This document shows, piece after piece, positions 9,811 to 17,925 of a DNA stretch of 64,000 nucleotides; the stretch's first letter is position 1; each line of letters begins with the position of its first letter. Under the pieces are notes generated by a model. The model saw only the letters and a list, made by a program, of their open reading frames with translations, was not told the DNA's origin and did no database searches. The stretch lies in NCBI RefSeq assembly GCF_029105185.1, contig NZ_JAFMZK010000008.1, positions 124,001-188,000 of the forward strand, in the 5' to 3' direction. Source of the DNA: Aliiroseovarius sp. Z3 (GTDB taxonomy: Bacteria; Pseudomonadota; Alphaproteobacteria; Rhodobacterales; Rhodobacteraceae). Both the position numbers and the translations under genes were made by a program.

Positions 9811-10281
9811 TCAGCCATAGACGAAGTTGCGCAAGTAACTCTGCAGTCGTGTCTTTTCCGGCGTGTCGCGGAAGCTGGCGGGCGACAGGTCTTGTGTCTG
9901 CAACAAGGTGGCAAGCTGGGCCTTGTCATGGGCGACATAGACGCCTTCGTGCCCATCCAGATGACGCGCGGTGGCCAGTTGGTGTTCGTTGCGATGTTCG
10001 CCCAATGATGCCTTTCGCGGCATCACGATCACCGGCTTTTCCACGCGCTTCGCGGTCAGAATGGTTCCGATCCCGGCGTGACCAACCAACACGGTCGTGC
10101 GCGAGATGATATCATCATACTCATCCGGCGTCAGAAACGGCGCGTGCTTGATATGAGTGTAAGTCGCGGTCGGGTCCGCGGTCTGGGCAAAGACGTCAAG
10201 CGACAGCTCTGCCGCCAAATCGTCAATCATTGATACCATGCGGTCAAACGGCAACTGCGTGCCAACAGTCACGAAGATCAT
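9811..10281 (-). CDS. pssE: PssE-like glycosyltransferase subunit (GT28 C-terminal half)
   Basis: 156 residues starting MIFVTVGTQLPFDRM, the hallmark N-terminus of PssE/EpsF/Alg13-type subunits, which carry the nucleotide-sugar-binding half of a two-subunit GT-B glycosyltransferase. The motif VGHAGIGTI near residue 90 matches the donor-binding loop (SHAGxGT in relatives). An in-frame start at 10344 exists, but ATG 10281 gives an ATGA overlap with the pssD-like gene and places the conserved motif at the true N-terminus. With its PssD partner it should transfer a sugar onto the lipid-linked exopolysaccharide intermediate at the inner face of the membrane. The symbol is by resemblance. Confidence 0.85.
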   Translation of the reverse strand: MIFVTVGTQLPFDRMVSMIDDLAAELSLDVFAQTADPTATYTHIKHAPFLTPDEYDDIISRTTVLVGHAGIGTILTAKRVEKPVIVMPRKASLGEHRNEHQLATARHLDGHEGVYVAHDKAQLATLLQTQDLSPASFRDTPEKTRLQSYLRNFVYG

Positions 10282-10751
10282 AGCAACGACCCCTCGTACC
10301 GGCCGCCCTCGGCTTGCGCGACGCTTTCCCATTGCGACAGCCACAGGGTGGCAAAGCGTTTTGCCAGTTTGCCTGACGATGACGCCTCTTCCGCGTTGGC
10401 GATGCTGTCCACCCAGATGGTACGGCGGCGGATCATCCAGCCCAGCACCAGGGCGATCACACCGGGCAAAGCACCCGTTGTGATGATGACATCCGGGCGC
10501 GTGCGTATCAGCACGCCGGCCATCTGCAGGGTGCAGATCAATGCCTTGAACGGGGCATTCTTGTTGCAGTCCTGCACAAGCGCATACCGCGCAAATCCTG
10601 ACTTCTGCGGCAATCCATCCAGCGTGGTCACATAGGTGACATCCGCAGGATCAAATGCCGCGCAAACCTGTCCCAACTGGTGCCAATGGCCCCCAGCCGA
10701 CGCGACTGCAAGGATACGAGGCGCAGGCCCGGAAGAAATTGATGTTGTCAT
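10278..10751 (-). CDS. pssD: PssD-like glycosyltransferase subunit (GT28 N-terminal half)
   Basis: 157 residues from ATG 10751; the longer open frame upstream to 11006 has no family similarity. The N-terminus ILAVASAGGHWHQL and the middle segment PDVIITTGALPGV are characteristic of PssD/Alg14 proteins, the membrane-anchoring, acceptor-binding half of a split glycosyltransferase. A hydrophobic stretch (VIALVLGWMI) could anchor it. It is translationally coupled to the PssE-like gene by a 4-bp overlap, as expected for obligate partners. The 139 bp between this start and the rhomboid start on the other strand should contain divergent promoters. Confidence 0.85.
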   Translation of the reverse strand: MTTSISSGPAPRILAVASAGGHWHQLGQVCAAFDPADVTYVTTLDGLPQKSGFARYALVQDCNKNAPFKALICTLQMAGVLIRTRPDVIITTGALPGVIALVLGWMIRRRTIWVDSIANAEEASSSGKLAKRFATLWLSQWESVAQAEGGRYEGSLL

Positions 10752-10890
10752 ATAAACAGAACCCGGACCAAGCAGCTTTGAAATAACAGAGTAAACTATG
10801 CCCTGCTTATAACAAGTTTCGACGGGCACCACCAGCCGCCAGACGTATTTGAGCCTTGAGTCTCGCCGGACAAGAAGGCAATTCTGCACC

Positions 10891-11556
10891 ATGTTTGCCC
10901 GCCCGCATCTTAACCCGCTTGCCAAGACGCTGCTGCTTGGCCTGATCGCGCTGAACGTGACGATCGAGGCGGTGCTGTTCGCCGCCGATCTGGGCCTTGT
11001 GGGCACCAGGCAATGGCGTCCGCTAATCTATCAAAACGCCGCGTTCTGGGCGGGCCTTCTGCACAATTGGCGGCCGAACTATACCGCGCAGCCTTGGACC
11101 ATGTTCATCACCTATGCCTTCCTGCACGGTGGCATCATGCATCTGCTGGGCAACATGCTGACGCTCTGGCTGATCGGACGTATGGCGATCGTGCGCGCAG
11201 GGCCGAAGGGGTTCGTGCTGATTTACGTGCTGTCTGCGATTGGCGGCGCGCTGATGTTCGGGGCGCTGACGCTGTCAGCGCGGCCCATGGTCGGGGCGTC
11301 CGGGGCGCTGTTTGGGCTGGTTGGCGCAATCCTGTACTGGCGCTGGAGCGACCGGAGGCGGCTGGGGCTGGATCAGTGGCCGGTTCTGAAAACCGCTTTG
11401 ATCCTTGGCGTCCTGAACCTGCTGCTTTGGCTTTTGATGGGCGGACTTTTGGCGTGGGAGACGCATCTGGGCGGCTTTATCGCCGGTTGGCTAGGGGCAG
11501 CAGCCCTTGCGTTTTTCAGAAAAAGGCGCCGCGCCCGACGCAGATCGGCGCGCTAG
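10891..11556 (+). CDS. Rhomboid-family intramembrane serine protease
   Basis: 221 residues with six or seven transmembrane segments. Rhomboid features are complete: FLHGGIMHLLGN (H79, H84, N88) in TM2, the nucleophile S137 in GASGALFG, and the catalytic H192 in WETHLGGF. The C-terminus is a very basic tail (RKRRRARRRSAR), which favours a cytoplasmic end. A TTG start at 10849 would add 14 residues, but ATG 10891 is the likelier start. It reads against its neighbours and converges on the GT2 gene, with the two stop codons sharing a CTAG at 11553-11556. Its substrate is unknown. Confidence 0.93.
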   Translation: MFARPHLNPLAKTLLLGLIALNVTIEAVLFAADLGLVGTRQWRPLIYQNAAFWAGLLHNWRPNYTAQPWTMFITYAFLHGGIMHLLGNMLTLWLIGRMAIVRAGPKGFVLIYVLSAIGGALMFGALTLSARPMVGASGALFGLVGAILYWRWSDRRRLGLDQWPVLKTALILGVLNLLLWLLMGGLLAWETHLGGFIAGWLGAAALAFFRKRRRARRRSAR

Positions 11557-12431
11557 ATATCCTGCCCCATTGCTTGTCGCAGCATCCAGACCATCCGCTG
11601 AAACCGCAAGCGGAACAAGGTGCCCACCGCGCGCAATCGCTCGACCCACCCATCCAGCTTGTCGCTGCTCAGAACCTTCGGGGTGTGCACGATGGCGCTG
11701 ATTGGCATGGCCAGCGCCCGCACCGCCCATTTCATCCGATCGCGCGGCGTGTTTCCGTTCACACCGTACAGCTCTTGCGTCAATCGCCGCCACTTGTGCC
11801 GCAGCGCCGCCCAATCAGATCGTGACGGATGGCTAACCACCAGATCTTCGCGATAGATCAGCTTGTGCCCGTTGGACACGGCACGGGTGCTCCAATCCAG
11901 ATCTTCCGAGACGCCACCGCGAAACCCGCCAACATCTTCAAAGACCTCGCGGGTGGTGACAAGATTGCCCGACCCGGTGAACCCCTGAACCTCGATATAG
12001 TTCTGGAAGTTGAAGGCAAACACCGCCTCGAACGCCTCGGCCCCGCTGCGCGGCGGCGGGGTTTCGTCGAACACATCGACCCGCCCCCCGATCAGATCAG
12101 CAGTTGGCGCAACCTCGTGCGCCTTGGCAACCCAATCGTCGGCGGCAACGCAATCCGCATCAATGAAGAACAGAAGCGGGGCGTCGGTTTCCGCCACACC
12201 ACGGTTGCGGGCGGCGGCGGCGCCTTTCTCTCTCTCGACCACGAACCGAACATCGGGAAACCGGGTCTGAACCTCGGTCGGCGGCGTGGGCGAGTTGTTG
12301 TCGACGACCAAAACCTCGACCCGGGACAGATCATTTCGCGTCAACGCCGTCAGGCATCGCGCCAACCGTTCCGGGTCATTGTAATGGGGAATGATGATCG
12401 CGGCGTCAGGCGGTGCCATATCCGTATCCAT
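11553..12431 (-). CDS. Family 2 glycosyltransferase
   Basis: 292 residues. A GT-A fold is indicated by IIIPHYNDPERL at the N-terminus, LVVDNNSPTPP, ARNRG and the metal-binding DxD-like FFIDADCV near residue 92; the acceptor-side acidic motif is VSEDLDWS. The C-terminal ~90 residues are basic and amphipathic, as in membrane-associated GT2 enzymes. The gene overlaps the end of the upstream BY-kinase gene by 26 bp (an alternative ATG at 12419 shortens this to 14 bp). It should add one sugar to the repeat unit of the exopolysaccharide; donor and linkage are not predictable. Confidence 0.9.
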   Translation of the reverse strand: MDTDMAPPDAAIIIPHYNDPERLARCLTALTRNDLSRVEVLVVDNNSPTPPTEVQTRFPDVRFVVEREKGAAAARNRGVAETDAPLLFFIDADCVAADDWVAKAHEVAPTADLIGGRVDVFDETPPPRSGAEAFEAVFAFNFQNYIEVQGFTGSGNLVTTREVFEDVGGFRGGVSEDLDWSTRAVSNGHKLIYREDLVVSHPSRSDWAALRHKWRRLTQELYGVNGNTPRDRMKWAVRALAMPISAIVHTPKVLSSDKLDGWVERLRAVGTLFRLRFQRMVWMLRQAMGQDI

Positions 12432-13224
12432 ATGCGCTGTCGCCGAAACGGCTTTTGTTCAGCACGACACCCATGACGGTGGTCAGCTCGGACAACTGCC
12501 GCTCAGCGACATCAACCTGCTCTATCGTCGAGCGTTCGGCCTCGGCCAACAGAATGGCGCAATCGACGTTTTGCAGGAACCCGAAGTTGTCATCCGCTCC
12601 GATCAGAGGCGGCATGTCCAGAAGCATAACGTCCGGCTCGTAATCGTCCTGAAGCTCGTCCAACACGGCCTTGGTCTGGCTGCTTTGCAGGATTTCCGAG
12701 GCATTCACGACCTCGCCACTGTTCAATCCGACGGCGACGTTGTCACCAAACCGGCGGCCGTGATCAGCGAAGCTTTTCTTGCCCTGCAGCACGTCCCCCA
12801 TATTGCCATCACATTGCAGACCAAGCACTTTGGCCAAGCCCTGCCGACGCAAGTCCAGATCCAGAACCATCGTCCGCAAATCCGATTGCCGACCAAAGCT
12901 GAAGATCAGATTGGCCGCGGTGGTGGTTTTGCCACAGGCACTGTGTGGCGACACCAGCGCGATACGTTTCCAGCCATTGTTGATGGCTTGTTGCAAAATC
13001 CGCGTGCGCAACATGTCGAACGGACCGGCGCTGGACCCGCCGTTCAGCGACACCAGACGGTTCTTCTGGGCAAGCGATGACGACAGCTCAAAAGGTTTCA
13101 ACTCGGCCCAGGCTTCGGACATTGAAGCGGGCGGTTTGGCTGGTCTTTCCTGAGACCGGCGCACCGGGGATTTCCCGTCGCGTTGTCTGCGTGCCTTTTC
13201 GATGGCGGCCTGAAGCTTTTCCAT
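12406..13224 (-). CDS. Bacterial tyrosine kinase (CpsD/CapB-type) of polysaccharide assembly
   Basis: 272 residues from ATG 13224, preceded by AGAGGATC; the open frame upstream to 13362 lacks similarity. The P-loop is SACGKTTTAAN, the BY-kinase Walker A' is VLDLDLRRQGLAK, and DVMLLDMPPLIG is the Walker B strand. The protein ends in a tyrosine cluster, SAYGYGYGTA, the expected autophosphorylation tail, though with only three Tyr. It lacks the periplasmic Wzz half, which is encoded by the next gene upstream, so kinase and co-polymerase are split as in Gram-positive systems and many alphaproteobacteria. Phosphorylation cycles probably set polymer length and export. Confidence 0.88.
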   Translation of the reverse strand: MEKLQAAIEKARRQRDGKSPVRRSQERPAKPPASMSEAWAELKPFELSSSLAQKNRLVSLNGGSSAGPFDMLRTRILQQAINNGWKRIALVSPHSACGKTTTAANLIFSFGRQSDLRTMVLDLDLRRQGLAKVLGLQCDGNMGDVLQGKKSFADHGRRFGDNVAVGLNSGEVVNASEILQSSQTKAVLDELQDDYEPDVMLLDMPPLIGADDNFGFLQNVDCAILLAEAERSTIEQVDVAERQLSELTTVMGVVLNKSRFGDSAYGYGYGTA

Positions 13225-13264
13225 TGCGATCAGATCCTCTCTGAACTGTTCTGTTTCCGCGCCA

Positions 13265-14806
13265 TCACCAGCGCACGCCAAGTTTGTCCATGATCCGGTC
13301 AGCCAGAAGATCAAGCGGCTGATAGAACGTGTGCACGGCGTATACGGCGACGGGAATGCCAATCAAAATGATGATCAAACCTAGAATGCGCAACGTGCGC
13401 CGGTGCGAGTTTTCACCATCGACGGTGATGTAAGGGATCGTGGCCAGCGGCGCGATGCCCAACTTAGACACCAAATCTTCAGGTCGGCGAATCGACTTGT
13501 TCAAAATCTCTAACAGCACGACCAGACCAAGCCCTGCCAAAATGCCGAACACGCTGCCCCCGCCGGCGATAAGCGCGCGGTTGGGCTTGTCAGGCTGACT
13601 TGGAACGGCAGGCGGTTCGATCACCGAAATCCGTTGCCCACGCGACATCACTTCGATCCGTTCGCCGGTGCTGGCACGCGACAACCGATCGACAGCCGTG
13701 TTGTATTGCAGCTGAAGGTTTTCGTAGTCCAACTGCAGCTCATCCAGCCGGATGGCGTTGGTGGGCGTCTGTTCGATGGACTCTGTCAGTCGCGCCAACT
13801 GTTTGCGCGCGCTGTCCTTTTGTTCATCCAGAACCTTCTGCCGGGCCGAGATTTCAGCCAACTGTACATCCAGAAGCGAATTGCCGGTCACTTCCTGACC
13901 TTCGTCTTCTGTCGGGGTCGTTCTGACCTGGTCTTCCAGAACCGTGATCCGCGCCTGAAGCATCTTCACCCGCGGGTTGTCGGCGGAATAGACCGCAAGC
14001 GCGTTGTTCAGCTCTGACCGCAGCTCTTCCAATTGTTTTTGCTCGGGCGTCAGGGCCGGGCCACGCAACCCGCCGACCTGTCCGGTTGTTTCGAAGATTC
14101 GCACCAGCCTCCGACGCTGCTCTTGCAGGCTGACGGTTTCCCGCTCCAACTGCGCCAGACGCTCTTGCATCAGGGATTGCTGGCTCAACCGATAATCAAG
14201 GCTTTCCGGCAGGGCCGAGACATTCTCGGTCTTGAAGGCCAGAATACGCGCGCTGCGCTCGGCCAGTTCCTGGTTCAAGCGCGACACTTCCTGTTCAAAG
14301 AATTCCAGCGTCTGCGTGGCGCGTCCGGTGCGCGACTGCACGTCCTCTTTCTGGATCAGGGTCAGGTATTCGTTCAGTACACTGGCCGCCTTCTGACCGG
14401 TCGGCGCCTCGAAATTAATCGTCATCAACGCCGCCTGATCCAGCCCGCCCGAGCTGCGGATCGAGGTGCGTGACCGCATTGCCTGTGCAATTCGGTCTGG
14501 CGTCATTTCATCCTGACCTTCCAACACCTGAAACTTGTTTGCGATCTCAAGCAGATTGGCGCGCGTCATCAGCTTTTGCTCGACCACCTGCAACTGTTCC
14601 TGCGCAGGCGTCCGCGCGGTCGAGGCCGCCAGCTCGTCCGGGATCTGTGGCGATTCCACAATCAGCGTCATCCGCGACACATAGGACGGCGGCAAGGACA
14701 TCCCGATGATGATCGAGGCCGCCGAGATAACTGTGGCAACCACCAGAAAATATGGAAGTCGCCGTATGAAAATTGATCGGTAATATCGTAAGTTTGTTGA
14801 AGCCAT
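13265..14806 (-). CDS. Polysaccharide co-polymerase / chain-length determinant (Wzz/GumC family)
   Basis: 513 residues. An N-terminal transmembrane helix (~18-37) is followed by a Wzz domain, a long periplasmic coiled coil (~170-390), the Pro-rich stretch PPAVPSQPDKPNRA and a second membrane helix (~405-428). A third hydrophobic segment (LGLIIILIGIPVAVYAV) lies near the C-terminus. No kinase domain is attached; the cytoplasmic BY-kinase is the next gene downstream, 40 bp away. The start has an AAGGA site at suitable distance. It should control chain length of the exopolysaccharide and link the inner-membrane polymerase to the export channel. Confidence 0.92.
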   Translation of the reverse strand: MASTNLRYYRSIFIRRLPYFLVVATVISAASIIIGMSLPPSYVSRMTLIVESPQIPDELAASTARTPAQEQLQVVEQKLMTRANLLEIANKFQVLEGQDEMTPDRIAQAMRSRTSIRSSGGLDQAALMTINFEAPTGQKAASVLNEYLTLIQKEDVQSRTGRATQTLEFFEQEVSRLNQELAERSARILAFKTENVSALPESLDYRLSQQSLMQERLAQLERETVSLQEQRRRLVRIFETTGQVGGLRGPALTPEQKQLEELRSELNNALAVYSADNPRVKMLQARITVLEDQVRTTPTEDEGQEVTGNSLLDVQLAEISARQKVLDEQKDSARKQLARLTESIEQTPTNAIRLDELQLDYENLQLQYNTAVDRLSRASTGERIEVMSRGQRISVIEPPAVPSQPDKPNRALIAGGGSVFGILAGLGLVVLLEILNKSIRRPEDLVSKLGIAPLATIPYITVDGENSHRRTLRILGLIIILIGIPVAVYAVHTFYQPLDLLADRIMDKLGVRW

Positions 14807-14902
14807 TGACTCTTTAATCCTTACCCCATGACCCGCCGGTCCGCGAAATTCGTATCAGCAATTTGGTCGGGGGTCGAAACATGCTGTTAATTTCTGTTGA
14901 AG

Positions 14903-15841
14903 CTATCCGGTTTTCTTCTTGGGAATGTCAACCCGCCGCCCCTCGCGCAAGAACAAAGGTTTGGATACATCGTCCTCTGGCGCGTCATCCACAGCGTCGT
15001 TGTCGTCGGATAGGTTGCTGGCAAAAAACACTCCGTCCTCCAGGACGTTGCGCACGGCCTTCACCGAAACCCGCTTGCTGCTGCCGCTCCAGGCGTAGAG
15101 CAAGGACAGCTCACACAGTTGGTTGACCAGTCGCGGAATGCCGTTCGTGGCTCTGAAGATCTCGGCAGATGCCAGAGGTGTGATTTCGCTGCCGGTTCCA
15201 CCGGCCACCTTCAGACGGTGCTTGATATAGGCGCGTACGGTGGTTTCATCCATGCCGTCCAAATGGAAGCTGGCGGCCACCCGTTGCGCCAATTGGCGCA
15301 TACCGGGGCTGAGCACGATGTCTTTCAGTTCGGGCTGACCGACAAGGATCAGCTGGATCAACTCGTCCTTGTTGGCGTTGATGTTGGTCAGCATCCGCAT
15401 CTCTTCCAGCCCTTCGCTGGACAGGTTCTGCGCCTCGTCAATGATCAGGACAACCCGGCGCCCTTCGGCATATTCGCTGACGATGCTTTCCTGAAACCGC
15501 TGAAACAGCGTGACATAGCTTTCCGTCGGTTCAAACGGGATCGACAGCGCGTTCATCACCCATTGCAGCAATTCGCCACGGTCGCCCTGCACGTTGGACA
15601 GCAACCCGACACGCACGCTGTCGTCCATCTGGCTCAGCAGTTTCTGCACCAAAGTCGTCTTTCCAGACCCAATCTCGCCGGTGATCAACGTGATCGGGGC
15701 ACGCGACAAAACACCAAACTCCAATACAGCATAGGCGCGCTTGTGCTGTTTGGACCAAAACAGGAAGCTCGGGTCCGGCACCAGAGTAAAGGGCCGTTCG
15801 GTCAATCCGAAATGCCCAGTGTAGAGTTCGTTGGAATTCAT
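14903..15841 (-). CDS. ExeA-like AAA+ ATPase of exopolysaccharide locus
   Basis: 312 residues. The N-terminal HFGLTERPFTLVPDPSFLFW is the signature of ExeA/GspA-type ATPases. Walker A is GEIGSGKTTLV, Walker B is VVLIIDEAQNL, and sensor/arginine motifs follow (NGIPRLVNQLCE). No transmembrane segment or peptidoglycan-binding domain is seen, so this is the cytoplasmic ATPase type often found beside Wzz and BY-kinase genes in exosortase and EPS loci. It is the first gene of the minus-strand EPS operon (ATPase, co-polymerase, kinase, GT2) and shares the 527-bp control region with the divergent ExoY-type gene. Confidence 0.88.
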   Translation of the reverse strand: MNSNELYTGHFGLTERPFTLVPDPSFLFWSKQHKRAYAVLEFGVLSRAPITLITGEIGSGKTTLVQKLLSQMDDSVRVGLLSNVQGDRGELLQWVMNALSIPFEPTESYVTLFQRFQESIVSEYAEGRRVVLIIDEAQNLSSEGLEEMRMLTNINANKDELIQLILVGQPELKDIVLSPGMRQLAQRVAASFHLDGMDETTVRAYIKHRLKVAGGTGSEITPLASAEIFRATNGIPRLVNQLCELSLLYAWSGSSKRVSVKAVRNVLEDGVFFASNLSDDNDAVDDAPEDDVSKPLFLREGRRVDIPKKKTG

Positions 15842-16368
15842 ATTCCTATCAGACTTTCCGGTTTAATACCTTAACAGCTAACGCGAGGTTGTGGCCAAAT
15901 AATGTCAAAACCCACCAACTTCTTGCATATAACGGCCTACACAAAAAATTTGAACCTGTTTGTCCAATTGAAAATCAGGACGAAATCCAGTCCCACATGA
16001 CCAAAGAGAATCAATCGCAGCTTAGATTCGGTTTTTCCCGCGACGGGTCGAAACCAAAAATCAATAAAAATGGAACTGCGTCCTTCATTGTAGACCTATC
16101 CAAAACAATAAAATATCAAAATGAGCCAATAGAATGCTTGTAAAATTATAAGTTTCCAAATACTTAATGCAGCATTCTGCGAGGTGGGCGGAATTGTGCT
16201 ACAAATTGGGCAATAATGTGTTAAAGTACCTGTGGGGTTAAGGAGAGCCGGAAGTATTTTGACTTTTCGGTTGGTTCGCAAGCTGCTGTGCCTGCAAGAC
16301 ATAGAGATTATTTCGTCTCAAGGGTTTCCCGTGTCAGGCCGCTGCTATTTTTTGAGGTGTAAGGAAAA
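15842..16368. promoter_or_regulatory. AT-rich divergent control region of the EPS locus
   Basis: 527 bp between the divergent ExeA-like and ExoY-like genes. It is visibly richer in A and T than its flanks, especially about 15930-16240. Two short open frames (84 and 68 codons) match no family I know and have unlike codon use, so I do not call them genes. The length suggests a regulated divergent promoter region, perhaps with binding sites for several regulators; no site was identified with confidence. Confidence 0.5.
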
Positions 16369-17058
16369 ATGACGACGCATTTTAAAGACTTTTCAAGTCC
16401 CAGCACCAAGCTGGTGAAACGACAAAACTTCTACGTAGCTGATTCTTCTGTCCGTCCTTATCGTGATCGCTTCAAGCGCCTGTTCGACATTGCCTTTGTC
16501 GTCGCGGCAGCGCCCATTGCGATTCCGCTGATCGGGATCATGCTGCTGTTGGCTGCCCTTGATGGGGGCAAGCCGTTCTATCGTCAGCGTCGGATCGGCA
16601 AAGACGGACGCATCTATAACATGGTCAAGATCCGTTCGATGGTGAAGAATGCAGATCAGCGGCTTGAAGCCTATCTGGACAGCAACCCCGAGGCCCGCGC
16701 CGAATGGGACAGCACCCAGAAGCTGAAGAACGACCCGCGGATCACCAAGATCGGGAAATTCCTGCGCAAATCGTCGATGGATGAACTGCCGCAGCTGTGG
16801 AACGTGCTGATGGGCGATATGTCCATCGTTGGCCCGCGCCCGATGATGGAAGATCAGAAAACGCTGTATCCGGGCGCTGCGTATTATGCCATGCGCCCCG
16901 GCATCACCGGGCCGTGGCAGGTGTCGGACCGCAACGAAACGACTTTCGCCCAGCGGGCGACCTTCGACACCAAATACTATTACGAGCTTTCGCTGAAGAA
17001 AGACCTCGAAATTCTGAGCCAAACCGTCGGCGTTGTTCTGCGCTGCACCGGCCACTGA
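16369..17058 (+). CDS. ExoY-type undecaprenyl-phosphate sugar transferase (EPS initiation)
   Basis: 229 residues, preceded by TAAGGA at four bases from the ATG. One N-terminal hydrophobic hairpin (~39-63) is followed by the conserved catalytic domain of bacterial sugar transferases: FYRQRRIGKDGR, KIRSM, SSMDELPQLWNVL and GDMSIVGPRP. The length fits the short ExoY/PssA-type enzymes rather than the long WbaP type. It should transfer a sugar-1-phosphate to undecaprenyl phosphate at the inner membrane and so begin repeat-unit synthesis for the glycosyltransferases encoded on the minus strand. A hairpin follows the gene. Confidence 0.93.
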   Translation: MTTHFKDFSSPSTKLVKRQNFYVADSSVRPYRDRFKRLFDIAFVVAAAPIAIPLIGIMLLLAALDGGKPFYRQRRIGKDGRIYNMVKIRSMVKNADQRLEAYLDSNPEARAEWDSTQKLKNDPRITKIGKFLRKSSMDELPQLWNVLMGDMSIVGPRPMMEDQKTLYPGAAYYAMRPGITGPWQVSDRNETTFAQRATFDTKYYYELSLKKDLEILSQTVGVVLRCTGH

Positions 17059-17068
17059 TACAAACACG

Positions 17069-17096
17069 CAACGCCAGGCCAATCGGTCTGGCGTTG
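17069..17096 (+). terminator. Stem-loop after exoY-like gene
   Basis: A perfect 9-bp inverted repeat, CAACGCCAG / CTGGCGTTG, extends inward to a 12-bp stem around an AATC loop, beginning 10 bases after the stop codon. No T-run follows, so it may be a weak terminator or a 3' stabilising hairpin. Confidence 0.5.
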
Positions 17097-17303
17097 TCGG
17101 TTTCGCGAACCCAGTTAACCTTTGCGATCAACGTTAGCGTGATCTTATCCTGCGCACCTTTCCCCTAGGTCGAATTTCCCGGGAAATGAGTGCAATTGCG
17201 CGACAAATCTGCTTCAACGGGTAAAGCCTTATTATTTATCATTTGATTACAAGCCAGACAGGGCTATTCTTGCCTATGCCACTTGGCAGCTAGGGGATTC
17301 ACC

Positions 17304-17894
17304 ATGTTAAAACAATTTTTCACACTTCTTACCGCGGTATTTGCGTTCAGCCTCATTTCGGCGAGCGATGCCCAGGCCCAGAACGGATACAAAATTCGCT
17401 CCGGCGACACATTGAATGTCGAGGTTGTCGAAGATGCCAATCTGAACCGATCGGTTCTGGTGCTTCCCGATGGCTCGATCAGCTTCCCATTCGCCGACGG
17501 CGTGCGCGCAGCAGGCCGCACCACCGCGCAGGTCGCATCTGCCCTTGCCAGCGCAATGGCGTCGAACTTTGCTGCGACCCCGAACGTCTATGTTTCGGTT
17601 GGCGAAATTGGCCGGTCCACCAGCACGGGCACGGCCACTCGTGCCGTCGCGACGCAAGACATCTATATCACGGGCGAGATCAACAGCCCGGGTAAACTGG
17701 AAGGCAGCCGTGGCATGACCGTCTTGCAGGCCATCGCCCAAGGGGGTGGCCTGACACGATTTGCGGCCTCAAAACGCATACAGGTGCGCCGTGGCAGCAA
17801 AATCTATGGCTATAACTACGACACCAATGCCGGTAACATCCGGTTGAAGAAGGGTGACGTGATCATCGTGCCGCAGCGCCGACTTTTCGAGTAA
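17304..17894 (+). CDS. Polysaccharide export protein, Wza/OtnA family (short, non-lipidated)
   Basis: 196 residues from ATG 17304. A Sec signal peptide ends near ASDAQAQ. The Poly_export domain follows (YKIRSGDTLNVEVVED, then VLPDGSISFPFADGVRAAG), with an SLBB domain (YITGEINSPGKLEG, VLQAIAQGGGLTRFA). No lipobox Cys and no C-terminal amphipathic helix are present, so unlike E. coli Wza it probably does not form the outer-membrane pore by itself. The barrel protein encoded 31 bp downstream may supply the outer-membrane part. Confidence 0.9.
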   Translation: MLKQFFTLLTAVFAFSLISASDAQAQNGYKIRSGDTLNVEVVEDANLNRSVLVLPDGSISFPFADGVRAAGRTTAQVASALASAMASNFAATPNVYVSVGEIGRSTSTGTATRAVATQDIYITGEINSPGKLEGSRGMTVLQAIAQGGGLTRFAASKRIQVRRGSKIYGYNYDTNAGNIRLKKGDVIIVPQRRLFE

Positions 17895-17925
17895 GCGCCA
17901 AGGCAAAACGAGCAGAGGAAATCAG

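Noticed and set aside
15889-16143. 84-codon open frame in the AT-rich EPS control region
   Set aside because: Starts inside an A/T-rich tract without a Shine-Dalgarno sequence; no recognisable product.
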